From JANNFX01 sp040080075 (GTDB lineage Bacteria > Pseudomonadota > Alphaproteobacteria > Rhizobiales > Hyphomicrobiaceae): a stretch of DNA of 21,548 nucleotides. This document shows, one piece after another, positions 7,425-15,947 of the stretch. The stretch is taken from NCBI GenBank assembly GCA_040080075.1, contig JBEBJD010000278.1:1-21548 (forward strand), in the 5' to 3' direction. Each line of letters starts with the position of its first letter. The stretch's first letter is position 1. The translations under genes were made by a program, and so were the position numbers. The notes below the pieces were generated by a model that saw only the letters and a list, made by a program, of their open reading frames with translations, was not told the DNA's origin and ran no database searches.

Positions 7425-8216
7425 CGAACAGAGACTTCGCGGTCAAAACGAATAAACGATTGCGCGCCCGGCATTGGGGGCGAGCCAGCATCGGCGTAAC
7501 TGTTGCTTGTGTCAGGACACGGGCGCCATTGCGGCCAAGTTCAGATGGGTCGCGAATGATGGAGCGTTTTGAAGCTGCGCCCTAGACTGGCAAGGGTCCA
7601 TTGTCAGGCGCAGTGGTCAACAATCAGTTTTTCCGGTCTAATTGAACCGGTTAGGCGCTTGATGGCTGCCTGAAGGATATGTCCGCACAACTAGTGTCAA
7701 CCCGACACACTCCAACTGCCCCGCGCCGAAACGCGAACTGGAAACGGACGCCACACGGACACGTATTTTCAGGTGCTCTGCAATAGGAAGAAGATGCAGA
7801 CGCCCACAACTGGTCCCGCTAAGGACGCCAATACGAGCATAAAGAACGACTTCGCCGCCATGACACTTACCCTGCATGACAAATTTCTAACCGCATACTG
7901 CGTTTGATCCGGAACGCCCTACTGATCCGCGCCAAAAGCGGCACTGACTGGTTCCATAACTCATGCAACCATTCAGCGATGACACAACGTAATACGAAAA
8001 TTAGGCGCATACACGTCATTTTCGCATAAATGACACAATTTGCCCGGACTTCAGATTCCTGGCAATTCGAAGCCGCTACCGCTGTCAGCAGTAGTATTCA
8101 ACCTATTGAGAAAAATGAAAAAAATTAATGACCGCAAGCGCAGGCAATAGGCCGCGAGTGCGCGCAGACATGATGATGGAAATACTGTTTTCCACAGATG
8201 GATATAAGTTTTAGGG
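7425..8216. other. Gap of about 790 nt with almost no coding evidence
   Basis: No convincing gene longer than 60 codons lies here. It holds one possible 30-codon membrane peptide (7769-7861, listed separately), a hairpin CCGGT-N8-ACCGG at about 7628-7645 whose T-run is on the wrong side for a terminator, a CTAGTGTC at 7691 that matches the end of the hairpin repeat family but has no partner arm, and an A/T-rich stretch at 8103-8125 that would give a T-run on the minus strand about 95 nt past the end of the AAA+/HerA gene. I see no clear stem before that run. Confidence 0.5.
7769..7861 (-). CDS. Possible 30-residue single-pass membrane peptide
   Basis: The frame encodes 30 residues that start MAAKSFFMLVLAS and end VCIFFLLQST. 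It is one uninterrupted hydrophobic helix with a Lys near the N terminus, typical of small bacterial membrane peptides. The bases AGGG lie about 8 nt before the ATG, a weak ribosome binding site. It is isolated in a 790-nt gap. I do not recognise the family. It could be chance, because short hydrophobic frames do arise randomly; conservation in relatives would decide. Confidence 0.35.
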   Translation of the reverse strand: MAAKSFFMLVLASLAGPVVGVCIFFLLQST

Positions 8217-11200
8217 CTAGCGGACGTCGAAAAGTTTGAGTTGCCGCTCATCCTGGCCCTTTGTTTCATGAGCCAGTTGCTCAATGCGATCGAAGGGCAC
8301 TTGCTCGGCTTCAATTAGCGAACGCTGGGCTTTCATGGACCGCACAAGGCCCTCTTGCACCAGATGGAATTCACCCACGGTTTGACCCGGCAATACGGCG
8401 GCGGCATCCAATCCGCTTTCGCTTTGGAATGCAGCCTTGAGCTTGCGCAACGCAGTATCTTCACGCACACGGCCGATGAACCAGCTCGTGATTTGATCGC
8501 GGCTCTTATAGTCGAGATCGCCTGGTGACTGCGTGGCGAGCATCAATCCGAGCCCAGCAGAGCGCGCCCGTTTCAACAAGCTTTGTAGCGGCTCTGCCGT
8601 TGCCGGTTTGGCATTGGCGGGAATGTAGAGATCGGCTTCGTCGAACATGACGATGGCCTGCAACTCGTCGTTGGGATTGCGTTGACAGAAGCGCAGGGCC
8701 TCGGCCAAGAACTGCGAGACCCAGAACAGGATGTTTTCGTTGTCGCCAAGAAAGCCCGTGTAGATGATCGAAAGCCTGGTGCGGCCCTCGCGTGCAAAGG
8801 CACCAAGTCCTAGCAGTGCATCCATGCGCAGGCTTTCGCCGCCACCTTCAAACAGCGCAGAATTGCGATGCCGCAAGCTGTCCAGCTGAGCAACGAGATC
8901 GCGGCGAATGCGGCCCGAAGGATCCATGCGCTGCGTCAGGTCTGTGAGCTCAGGATCTTCGTCTTCGAGCAGCATGATGAGATCGGCGAGCGTTACTTCG
9001 CGGCTATACCGCGCGCCCAGAATGCGCAACGCAACCGACAGCGTACCGGACTGCTTTTGATGCGTGGCCGAATTTTTCAGATGCAGCATATCGCCAAGCG
9101 CGGCGGCCGATAAATTGGCCAGCAACTGCTGTTCGTGATCGGGCAGTTCGTTGATGCCGTTGGGCAGCAAGGTGATCGAGATCGGGCGGCCCGACGAGCG
9201 GCCCGGGGTGTAGACCGCAACGTCGATGGCGTCGGCGAGCTTTTCGCGTTCGCCCCTGCGCTCGGTATATTCGTCGTCGTTGGCGCGCCAGACATCGGGG
9301 TTGGCGTATGAGCATAGATCGCCCTTGCGGTCGATCAGAACCGCAGGAATGCCCTTCAGTAGGAGCTGTTCGATGAGACACAGCGCCAGCGTGGTCTTGC
9401 CCGACCCCGAACCACCAAGCACCGCGGCGTGGCGCTTTAAGACATTCATATTGAGCGTGATGGGGCCGCCTTTGCCGCCCGACTGCCGCCCCGCCAGAAT
9501 GCTGGAACCCGAAGAACCATTTTCGTCGAGAATGACCGACAGTGGCAATTCATCGTCGTTGGCTGCCAACGGCTCCGCCGCCGGTTCGCCCCATTGAGCG
9601 GTCCAGGCCGATGCCGCCGCGGGATCTGATGTGCCCGTAACGGCTGCAACTAACGGTGCAGGCGCGGTGCCAGTCACATCGCCTTCGGCCGCGGACTTAG
9701 CGGACCGTGGCAAAGCCCGTCCGAGCAGATCGAGGCGCAGAAGCTGGATGAGCGTAATGAGATTGGACAACAGCTTGGCGTTTTCAAACCAGCCTTCGAA
9801 GCCCGCGTCCGCGCGATGATGAGCGTGGAACTCGCGCACCGTCATCATGCGCTCCCATTCGGGGATCGGCACCAGCAGTTGACGGCCACCGCCATCGCGG
9901 AACTTGCGGAAAGCCTGCGCGGTTTGGTTCTTCTTATTTGGCGGGAAGTCGGATGCGCGCAGCATAAAGCAGGGCTTGCCGGCCATCGCCGGCAGCACTT
10001 TGTCCAGCTGGCGCTTAAGGCCGCCGCCTTGCGTGGTGCGATTGCACAGGAATATCCGGGCATCGGCAACGCTGCGGCCTTTATGACTGACACGCAGATC
10101 GACGGCGGGCAGATCATCGGCGATTTCCAGGCGGTCGATGGCGATGGTCACGTCACCGTCCCATTCATCCTTGGCCAGATTGAGTGCCGCGCACAGTATG
10201 TCCATCAGTTCGTTGTCGTCGGATGGAATTTCTGCTTCAGACGCGTTCTGGAACCGGTCCCAGGTATCGCGGAAGTCAACCGATGCGCGAGACAGGGGCC
10301 GGGCCGACTGATCGGGCTCGCCCGAACCGAAGATGCCGCCCAAGACTGAGGCCAGCGTCGATGTCCAGCCCTGAGCCGGGTCTTGATCTTCGGGTTCAGG
10401 ACGGGCTTTGTCTTGCAGACGGTTCTGTGCGTGTTCCAGCAGCCGGCGAGTGGAAAGTCCACCGAACTCTTCGAAAAACTCGCGGCCAAAAAACTGAGAT
10501 GGATCGGGAAAACTCAGCCCCTCGGCGCGGACTTCAGCCTCATGCTCAAGCCGCTTGGCAATAATCAGACGGGCCTCTTCGGGTGAACGGCTTTCCAGAA
10601 GCGCGACCGGTCCGGCCTTTTCGATGCGGTCAACATAGGACTGAGCCAACACGCCCCGCACCTGGCCATAAAAATCTTCCAAACACGAAATGATCACGAT
10701 CGCATGAGGCAGCCGGTTGGCAATTTGAATGAGATCGCGAACCGCTTTCTGAAAGCGCTCCTCGGCATTGTCGAAGAAGCGCAAGTCTTCAACCTGATCG
10801 ATGGCGAAGACCAGCGATGCGCGATCAACGGTCCAGATCAAGGTGCCGAGTGCCGTAATGATTTCGAAGGCACGGTCTTCGCCCGTATTTGGATCCAGCG
10901 CGGCGACGGCTTGGTGTGCCAAAGCAGTGAGCTGGCGGCCGAACAGGTACTGACGAATACGCTGGTCAACGCGCGGGTCCTTGCGCTCGAGATACAGCAG
11001 CGCGCGCACGATATTTATATCGAGTTCGAGATCGCGGAACTTGGGGCTGGCCACGAGTTCATCAGCCAGATTGAGAACAAGCCGTGCCAATTCGTCTTCG
11101 CCAAGATTCGATTCGCGCAGGCTCTCAAGGTCGGCTTTGGCCAGAACTTCCGCATCGGCCACCAGGCGCTTGGTGAGGCGGGCAAGCGCTGTCTCGCCAT

Positions 11201-11591
11201 TGCCGGCACCATCGGGGTCGTAGGGCTTCTCCAGCGAATGAATGAGGCGCCGCAAATAGTAGTCGGCGTAGTTGGCGATGTCGGGCGTCATCTGCGCGTA
11301 GCCGAAGTAAGCCTTGCCTTCGCGATGCGATGTGGTGCGCAGTGCACGCAGTAAATGCGTTTTGCCGGCACCAGACTGTCCGTGGAACAACAATATCCGG
11401 GCTTGCGTGGATGACGCTTTGGCGCCCGTGACGCTATCGAGAAGTCCTTGAAATTTGGCGCGGGCCTTGGCGTGCACGGCTGGCACATCGACGGGGTCTG
11501 CCCGCCAGATGTCTTCTTCCCAAGTGATGGAGTGTTCGAAGGCTCCCGCAAGCTGGCCAGGAGCTATCGGCTTTTCGGCTTCTTGATGCAT
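8217..11591 (-). CDS. Two-ATPase fusion: N-terminal AAA+ plus C-terminal HerA/FtsK-like ATPase
   Basis: A 1124-residue soluble protein with two P-loop modules. The N-terminal ORC/AAA_16-like ATPase (about 20-395) has Walker A GQSGAGKT (71-78) and Walker B LVFAIDQ (D265). A middle domain (about 455-625), which I do not recognise, is followed by an Ala/Pro-rich linker (630-680). The C-terminal HerA/VirB4-type translocase (about 685-1110) has Walker A GGSGSGKT (726-733), RKGDL, Walker B IVMFDEAD (D984-E985), the LATQSP sensor (1018-1023) and a candidate Arg finger R1041. HerA-type domains form hexameric rings that move DNA. It starts at ATG 11591, three bases after the stop of the winged-helix gene, so translation is probably coupled. 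There is no nuclease, methylase or pilus gene nearby. The architecture is clear; the function is not, and DNA repair, anti-phage defence or conjugation-like transfer are all open. Confidence 0.85.
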   Translation of the reverse strand: MHQEAEKPIAPGQLAGAFEHSITWEEDIWRADPVDVPAVHAKARAKFQGLLDSVTGAKASSTQARILLFHGQSGAGKTHLLRALRTTSHREGKAYFGYAQMTPDIANYADYYLRRLIHSLEKPYDPDGAGNGETALARLTKRLVADAEVLAKADLESLRESNLGEDELARLVLNLADELVASPKFRDLELDINIVRALLYLERKDPRVDQRIRQYLFGRQLTALAHQAVAALDPNTGEDRAFEIITALGTLIWTVDRASLVFAIDQVEDLRFFDNAEERFQKAVRDLIQIANRLPHAIVIISCLEDFYGQVRGVLAQSYVDRIEKAGPVALLESRSPEEARLIIAKRLEHEAEVRAEGLSFPDPSQFFGREFFEEFGGLSTRRLLEHAQNRLQDKARPEPEDQDPAQGWTSTLASVLGGIFGSGEPDQSARPLSRASVDFRDTWDRFQNASEAEIPSDDNELMDILCAALNLAKDEWDGDVTIAIDRLEIADDLPAVDLRVSHKGRSVADARIFLCNRTTQGGGLKRQLDKVLPAMAGKPCFMLRASDFPPNKKNQTAQAFRKFRDGGGRQLLVPIPEWERMMTVREFHAHHRADAGFEGWFENAKLLSNLITLIQLLRLDLLGRALPRSAKSAAEGDVTGTAPAPLVAAVTGTSDPAAASAWTAQWGEPAAEPLAANDDELPLSVILDENGSSGSSILAGRQSGGKGGPITLNMNVLKRHAAVLGGSGSGKTTLALCLIEQLLLKGIPAVLIDRKGDLCSYANPDVWRANDDEYTERRGEREKLADAIDVAVYTPGRSSGRPISITLLPNGINELPDHEQQLLANLSAAALGDMLHLKNSATHQKQSGTLSVALRILGARYSREVTLADLIMLLEDEDPELTDLTQRMDPSGRIRRDLVAQLDSLRHRNSALFEGGGESLRMDALLGLGAFAREGRTRLSIIYTGFLGDNENILFWVSQFLAEALRFCQRNPNDELQAIVMFDEADLYIPANAKPATAEPLQSLLKRARSAGLGLMLATQSPGDLDYKSRDQITSWFIGRVREDTALRKLKAAFQSESGLDAAAVLPGQTVGEFHLVQEGLVRSMKAQRSLIEAEQVPFDRIEQLAHETKGQDERQLKLFDVR

Positions 11592-11594
11592 CAA

Positions 11595-12773
11595 TTAATT
11601 TTCCTCGACGCGCACGAAATGCCAAACGGTGTTTTTATAGGCGATCGCTGAACTCTCGATTGCCGCCATCGATTTCTTGTCTTTAAGGTCGGCGGTCGCC
11701 AGCACCACCTGGCCGAGCCGGTGGGCCTCCGCGAGCATGCATTTGAATTCGATCTCGGTAAGATCCCAGGCGGGTTGAGAGATTCGAATCGCTTGCCACA
11801 CCTGGCTGATAAACGCCTTGCGGTTTCCTGGCCAGCCTTCCGCATGTTTGGAGGCAGCCGATTTGATTGCTGTTGCAAAAGTGCCCGGATCCGGACGCGG
11901 TGCCTGGGGCCGTTCGGTTTGCCGCGGGCCGGCGTCATTGGCGGCATATCGAGGGACGTTCGGCACGGCTGTAGCCGGTCTGGACTTGGACGAAGCTCCG
12001 GTTGCGGAATCTGATGCCGGTTGTGCCGCAAGCAATCCGGTGCCCAGATTGCGGCAAATAGCCAGCTGCAGTGCTTCAAAATCGGACTGCACCGCGCCTA
12101 CGGCCTCGGCCGCGAGCGCTGTAATTAGTCTTTGATCGGTGGCAAAGTCGCGTGGATTGTTCGACAGCTGACCTGCCAGCGACCGGCCAGCCTTCGAGGT
12201 AAAGGCCGCGCCATTCCCGAATCCTGTCTTGATGCTGTTGCCGAAGGCGCGCTCCAACGCCACCCGCGCCAGTTGGGCCCGCAATTTGGCCAACGACGGA
12301 TTCTTTTTAGTTGGCAGTTTGTAAGCCGTTTGAACGATAAGAGCGCGCAGGCCCTCGGGCCGCACGGCCATCTTGAGGCGTGAGGCGCTCTCCCGCTCGA
12401 TTCCCAATCCTTTGGCGATGAGATGAATATCGCGCATGGCCGCCCATTCTGGCGCCGCCGCAGCACTTAATCCGGTGAAGTTGGCGGCCTTCTGCCTTCC
12501 GGCGCTGGTCAGCCTCAACCGGTTGCGGGTTTCTGTCGCCAGTCCCGCAGCGATGGCCATTGCAATTTGGGATTCAGCTGTCCGCCGCCATTCACCCGGC
12601 GACAACTTGTGGGTAAGATAGGTGCTGAGGTCGGTGGCAATCTCAGACCGTGTAGCTCCGCCATCGCAGGCAATGCGGGCCAGCAGCAAGTCTCCCAGCG
12701 GCGCCAGCGTTGGCGCGTGGCCTGGCATTCCAGGGGAATTCTCATCGAATGCAGACTTGCCTATTACCGGCAT
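11595..12773 (-). CDS. Winged-helix partner protein of the AAA+/HerA ATPase
   Basis: A 392-residue protein upstream of, and apparently coupled to, the two-ATPase gene. Residues about 25-100 look like a winged helix-turn-helix: LGDLLLARIACDGGATRSEIATDL, then a recognition-type helix and a wing ending RLRLTSAGRQKA. A helical middle part (about 105-245) is followed by a disordered Ala/Ser/Pro linker (250-297). A compact C-terminal module (298-392) contains WPGNRKAFISQVW, EIEFKCMLAEAHRLG and YKNTVWHFVRVEE. I do not know a named family for the whole protein. It probably binds DNA or loads the ATPase. The start is ATG 12773 with GAGGGGAG about 11 nt upstream; an in-frame GTG at 12845 would add 24 residues. 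Confidence 0.72.
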   Translation of the reverse strand: MPVIGKSAFDENSPGMPGHAPTLAPLGDLLLARIACDGGATRSEIATDLSTYLTHKLSPGEWRRTAESQIAMAIAAGLATETRNRLRLTSAGRQKAANFTGLSAAAAPEWAAMRDIHLIAKGLGIERESASRLKMAVRPEGLRALIVQTAYKLPTKKNPSLAKLRAQLARVALERAFGNSIKTGFGNGAAFTSKAGRSLAGQLSNNPRDFATDQRLITALAAEAVGAVQSDFEALQLAICRNLGTGLLAAQPASDSATGASSKSRPATAVPNVPRYAANDAGPRQTERPQAPRPDPGTFATAIKSAASKHAEGWPGNRKAFISQVWQAIRISQPAWDLTEIEFKCMLAEAHRLGQVVLATADLKDKKSMAAIESSAIAYKNTVWHFVRVEEN

Positions 12774-13198
12774 GGGCGGGCGTCTCCCCTCAAATTTACC
12801 CAAGGCGGACCATCTTGGGGCGGCGCAAGGGAACGCACGAATCACTCAGGGTTTGAAGTGGCACTTTGCGAGAGTTAAGCCTCCGAGGAAAGGGCTCGAC
12901 AGCAACGCTGCAACGCTTTTCCTGGAATTGATTCGTCTCCTGGCATTTCGGTGCCGGTACTTGGCGGCAAAAGCTGGCCCAATTTGACCGCGCGCCGGTC
13001 AAATTGGCGACACCATCCTTGGCGAGAAGGGTAGCCCCTGGGGGGCGATCTAACGGGCGAGGCGAAAAGTCATTTCTTGTGGTCAAGGCCGGTAGAGGCT
13101 GAGCCGCGAGGGATAATTTTTACCATTAACGCCAGGTTAATAGGTCGTGTGTCATGCTGCAGAGAGTATCCGCGCGTCATTTGGCGGGAGTGAGGGTT
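12774..13198. other. Divergent intergenic region with a strong inverted repeat
   Basis: This 425-nt region separates the divergent winged-helix gene (-) and CAP lipoprotein gene (+), so promoters for both should lie here. No gene is visible in it. Its main landmark is the 12-bp perfect inverted repeat at 12979-13007. I could not assign -35/-10 boxes with confidence. Confidence 0.5.
12979..13007. promoter_or_regulatory. 12-bp perfect inverted repeat, candidate operator
   Basis: CCAATTTGACCG and CGGTCAAATTGG flank a 5-nt spacer. There is no T-run on either side, so it is not an intrinsic terminator. It lies in a divergent promoter region, about 205 nt before the start of the winged-helix gene and about 190 nt before the CAP gene. 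Binding by a dimeric regulator, possibly the winged-helix protein itself, is a guess from position. Confidence 0.45.
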
Positions 13199-13855
13199 AT
13201 GTATCGCGTCGCACTCTGTGCAGCGTTGGCGGTTTCGCTAGCGGCCTGCAGTCTCAATTCAAATTCAGTTTCGAGCGGGTTCAGCCCTGCGTCCGAAACC
13301 CGGGCCTTGCCCGACAAAAAACAGGTGAAGACTTTAGCCCTGGGTGGCGAGCCTTCGACATCGCGCAATCAGCAGGTTGCGAGCCTGCAAGACAAAGCTC
13401 CACGCGGGTCTTATGAAAATGCGTCCAAAGGGGCGCTCTCCGACCGCGACTATTCGGGGACCGCGCTCGAACATGAGCGTGCACGCGATCTGATCAATCA
13501 ATACCGTGCTGAAAAGGGTCTGAAGCCCTTGCGATTCAATGCCAAACTCACCGAAGCGGCCAAAGAACATTGCCGTGACCTGGCGAAATGGGACCGGATT
13601 TCGCACTACGGGTCAGATGGTTCCAACCCATGGGATCGCGTCAAGCGGACGGGCTATAAGGCGCGTCTGGCAGCTGAAAACGTCGGCACCGGCCAGATCA
13701 ATTTTGATGAAGTGCTCAAGGGTTGGAAAGATAGCCCCGGCCACAACAAGAACCTCTTGCTGTCGGATGGACAGGAAATGGGCTTGGCGCTGGTGCAGGA
13801 TCCCAAGACCGAGTTCAAGTCATTCTGGACCCTTGTTGTCGGCACGTCCATGTGA
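13199..13855 (+). CDS. CAP-domain (SCP/YkwD-like) lipoprotein
   Basis: The protein has 218 residues. The first 17 form a lipoprotein signal: a hydrophobic stretch and the lipobox L14-A15-A16-C17, so it should be lipid-anchored facing the periplasm. A low-complexity tether (18-90) precedes a CAP domain (91-218) with H136 in ISHYG, E160 in AAENV and H182 in SPGHNKNLL, which together form the conserved CAP cavity. The closing strand SFWTLVVGTSM is typical. The biochemical role of bacterial CAP proteins is poorly defined. The ATG at 13199 is preferred over an in-frame ATG at 13154 because it places the signal peptide at the N terminus and follows GGGAGTGAGG. It faces a small convergent gene. Confidence 0.88.
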   Translation: MYRVALCAALAVSLAACSLNSNSVSSGFSPASETRALPDKKQVKTLALGGEPSTSRNQQVASLQDKAPRGSYENASKGALSDRDYSGTALEHERARDLINQYRAEKGLKPLRFNAKLTEAAKEHCRDLAKWDRISHYGSDGSNPWDRVKRTGYKARLAAENVGTGQINFDEVLKGWKDSPGHNKNLLLSDGQEMGLALVQDPKTEFKSFWTLVVGTSM

Positions 13856-13861
13856 GTGCAC

Positions 13862-13918
13862 GCCGGCCGCCGCTTGCCCGCAAACGGGCTGCCCAGTGGC
13901 CACTTAAGCCGGCCGCCG
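13862..13918. repeat. 11-bp direct repeat with an internal palindrome
   Basis: GCCGGCCGCCG occurs at 13862-13872 and again at 13908-13918. Between them lie a CCCG-CAAA-CGGG hairpin and the perfect palindrome AGTGGCCACT (13895-13904). The stretch lies directly after the CAP gene and may act as a factor-dependent transcription end, but it has no T-run. Confidence 0.35.
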
Positions 13919-13931
13919 TTCTGCAACGTAC

Positions 13932-14183
13932 TCATGGGCTTGTGATCCGGTCTTGTTCGCGCTTACGCACCAGCATGGCAACACCTGCCCACGCCCAAGA
14001 GCGTCCGGCATCGCCCTGAGTGCTATGCAACGATGCAAAGAACTCGGCCACGCCAGCGGCATGTGAGCCATGACGGCCTTCGAGCGTTGAAGCCATGAAT
14101 TCTACATCTCGGAGTGTAGGCGTTGCGTCCTGTTCTGGAAGCCAAGCGGCCGTCATAATCGCGTCCTTGATGAGATAGACCAT
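13932..14183 (-). CDS. Small hypothetical protein
   Basis: From ATG 14183 the frame encodes 83 residues beginning MVYLIKDAIMTAAWL and ending in a basic KREQDR stretch. It has amphipathic helical character and no signal peptide or known motif. An in-frame GTG at 14210 would add nine residues. Neither start has a clear ribosome binding site. Amino acid composition is protein-like (balanced, few rare residues), which favours a real gene over a shadow frame, and no better frame overlaps it. I do not recognise it. The 217 nt upstream of it (14184-14400) hold nothing else I can support. Confidence 0.45.
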   Translation of the reverse strand: MVYLIKDAIMTAAWLPEQDATPTLRDVEFMASTLEGRHGSHAAGVAEFFASLHSTQGDAGRSWAWAGVAMLVRKREQDRITSP

Positions 14184-14400
14184 GTCCACATTCAGCGGGT
14201 TTGATCTCACTGGGAAAGCAAGTTTAGCGCCAAGACGCGAATTGTGGCTGGCGGTCTCTTTCTTCGAAGACGACGAGGTTGCTCATGGTCTGGCATGTCC
14301 AGACTTTGGCTCGAATTGAAACAGTGTGGCGATGCAACGCCGGCGCAGCGTAGCAATACCGCCCCATCGTCAAGACCTGAGCGAGTTAACCGGGGCCGGC

Positions 14401-15489
14401 CTATTGAGCTGCGGCGGCCGGAGCAGGAGCCGGAGCAGGTGACACGCTAACAGATGCCGGCTGCGGTTTTGCGGTCGTGGCCTTTTCCTTTGCCGTTTTC
14501 GCTGCGGCTTCGGCCTTGGCCTTGGCCACGCGCATGCTGACGGTTTTGGGCTTGCCTTTGCTTAAGTTGACTGTTTTGGGGCGGCGGCGTGTCCCGCATT
14601 CCCATGAGATGACGGACTGGCGAATGCTGGTGATCGGCCGGGCGTCGCTCGTTAGTGGCATGGTATCGATGGTCTGCGAGTTATTGAATAACGCTTTCCA
14701 GCCTAGATTCTGAAAGCCATGTTCCAGGAGAGCCGCCGCCCTGATCGTGCGCTCCCCGCCTGTCGCTTCTCCAAGTACGACTGCCATCAGGCGCTGGCCT
14801 TCGCGCGTGGCGCTCGCCACCACATTGAATCCGCTATCGCAGATAAAGCCGGTCTTCATACCATCGGCACCCTCGAAGGTTTTCAGAAGGCCATTGTGAG
14901 AACCCATGCGGATCTTGCCGTAGCGCATCTCCTGCATGCCCCACAGGTAGGTATACTGCGGGTATTCAGACAAAGTTGCGCGCGCCAAGCGCGCCAAGTC
15001 GCGGGCCGTCGTTACTTGCAAGGGCGCTGGCAATCCATTGGGATTGACGAATGTGGTCCGCGACATGCCAAGCCGCTTGGCAGTGTTATTCATCAATGAA
15101 ACGAAGGCCGTATCGTTGCCCGAGATTGCTTCCGCAAGCATCATGGCGACATCGTTTGCCGACTTAATAACGAGTGCTTGCAAAGCGGTTTCGACCGTCA
15201 TTTCCGCGCCAACAGGCAAGCCTACTTTGCTCGGGCTTTGCTGAAACGCCAGTTCGCTGCAGGTGATTTTCTGGTCGAGCTTTAATTTGCCTTCTTTGAT
15301 CGCCTCGAATGCGAGATAGGCGGTCATGATCTTAGTCAGCGACGCAGGGTGCCATTCGTCGTCAAGGTCCTCAGAATATAGGACCTTGCCAGATGCGGGA
15401 TCGAAAAGCAGCGTCGGCCCGGCGTGTGCGGCCACCGGCAAGAATACCAACATTGCCGCGATGGCGGCAACGGCCTGCCACAAGCGCAT
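14401..15489 (-). CDS. D-alanyl-D-alanine carboxypeptidase (peptidase S11, DacA/PBP5-like)
   Basis: The protein has 362 residues. A cleavable signal peptide runs to AHA (residue 23). The serine DD-peptidase motifs are complete: S50-L-T-K53 with nucleophile S50, S110-A-N112, and K212-T-G214. It should trim the terminal D-Ala from peptidoglycan pentapeptides in the periplasm. LLFDPASGKVLYSEDLDDEWHPAS is the usual lead-in to the active site. After the catalytic domain (to about 290) the tail is Lys/Arg-, then Ala/Pro-rich, lacking an obvious amphipathic anchor helix. I start it at ATG 15489, which follows GGAG by about nine bases; ATG 15504 is a close alternative. A longer in-frame extension towards 15660 has no signal peptide and reaches the tRNA, so I reject it. 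Confidence 0.9.
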   Translation of the reverse strand: MRLWQAVAAIAAMLVFLPVAAHAGPTLLFDPASGKVLYSEDLDDEWHPASLTKIMTAYLAFEAIKEGKLKLDQKITCSELAFQQSPSKVGLPVGAEMTVETALQALVIKSANDVAMMLAEAISGNDTAFVSLMNNTAKRLGMSRTTFVNPNGLPAPLQVTTARDLARLARATLSEYPQYTYLWGMQEMRYGKIRMGSHNGLLKTFEGADGMKTGFICDSGFNVVASATREGQRLMAVVLGEATGGERTIRAAALLEHGFQNLGWKALFNNSQTIDTMPLTSDARPITSIRQSVISWECGTRRRPKTVNLSKGKPKTVSMRVAKAKAEAAAKTAKEKATTAKPQPASVSVSPAPAPAPAAAAQ

Positions 15490-15673
15490 CCAACAACACT
15501 CCATGCTGCACTCGTTCAAATTGAGTTGTAAAAGCGTACAGTTAACACCCTTCCAGGTGCTGCGGCAATGCCAGCAACGTGTTTGATGGCAGACTGTGGA
15601 TCGTGCGCCGCACCTCACGGGGAGGCGGGATCTTTGCGGCGAGGCGGAGCCAGCCTGCAATCAATGAATGTGG

Positions 15674-15758
15674 TGGTGCCCCAGGCCGGAATCGAACCAG
15701 CACACCTTTCGGTACTCGATTTTGAGTCGAGCGCGTCTACCAGTTCCACCACTGGGGC
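15674..15758 (-). tRNA. tRNA-Leu (anticodon CAA)
   Basis: Read on the minus strand it folds as a class II tRNA: acceptor arms GCCCCAG / CTGGGGC, a D arm with GGTAGA, anticodon stem CTCGA / TCGAG with loop CTCAAAA (anticodon CAA, reading UUG), a variable arm TACCGAAAGGTGT, and a T arm GCTGG-TTCGATT-CCGGC. The 3' end ACCA is encoded, with CCA at 15674-15676. It lies upstream of the carboxypeptidase gene on the same strand. Confidence 0.96.
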
Positions 15759-15902
15759 ATTTCGTCTGGATGGCGACGTTCTATAGGCGTCGTAGTCCAG
15801 GCGTCAAACACTCTTTGCTGGCTCGCCGCGTCTCTCCTCCGCAGAACTGGCCGAGGCCCGCGAGCGCTTGGAGCCAATCATGAACTCCTTCGCGCGTTCC
15901 GG

Positions 15903-15924
15903 CCGCCTCCCGAACGGGAGGCGG
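15903..15924. terminator. GC-rich hairpin, possible transcription end
   Basis: CCGCCTCCCG and CGGGAGGCGG form a near-perfect stem with a tiny loop. It lies 24 nt past the stop of the 15948-16298 gene on the minus strand. No U-tract follows on that strand, so it is a weak intrinsic terminator at best; it may protect the 3' end or act with Rho. Confidence 0.4.
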
Positions 15925-15947
15925 GACGCGCAATGTAAATAGTTTTT

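Noticed and set aside
7625..7650. CCGGT...ACCGG hairpin next to a T-run
   Set aside because: The T-run precedes the stem on the plus strand and becomes an A-run after it on the minus strand, so it fits an intrinsic terminator in neither direction.
7685..7720. CTAGTGTC at 7691 as a fifth unit of the hairpin family
   Set aside because: No matching right arm, bulge or inner stem could be found around it; at most a decayed fragment.
7638..7877. 79-codon minus-strand frame in the 7425-8216 gap
   Set aside because: Its composition is not protein-like and it overlaps the more plausible 30-codon hydrophobic frame in a different reading frame.
15490..15660. Extended N terminus for the D-Ala-D-Ala carboxypeptidase
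   Set aside because: The extension is Cys/Arg-rich, approaches the tRNA gene and would displace the signal peptide; a start with GGAG upstream exists at 15489.
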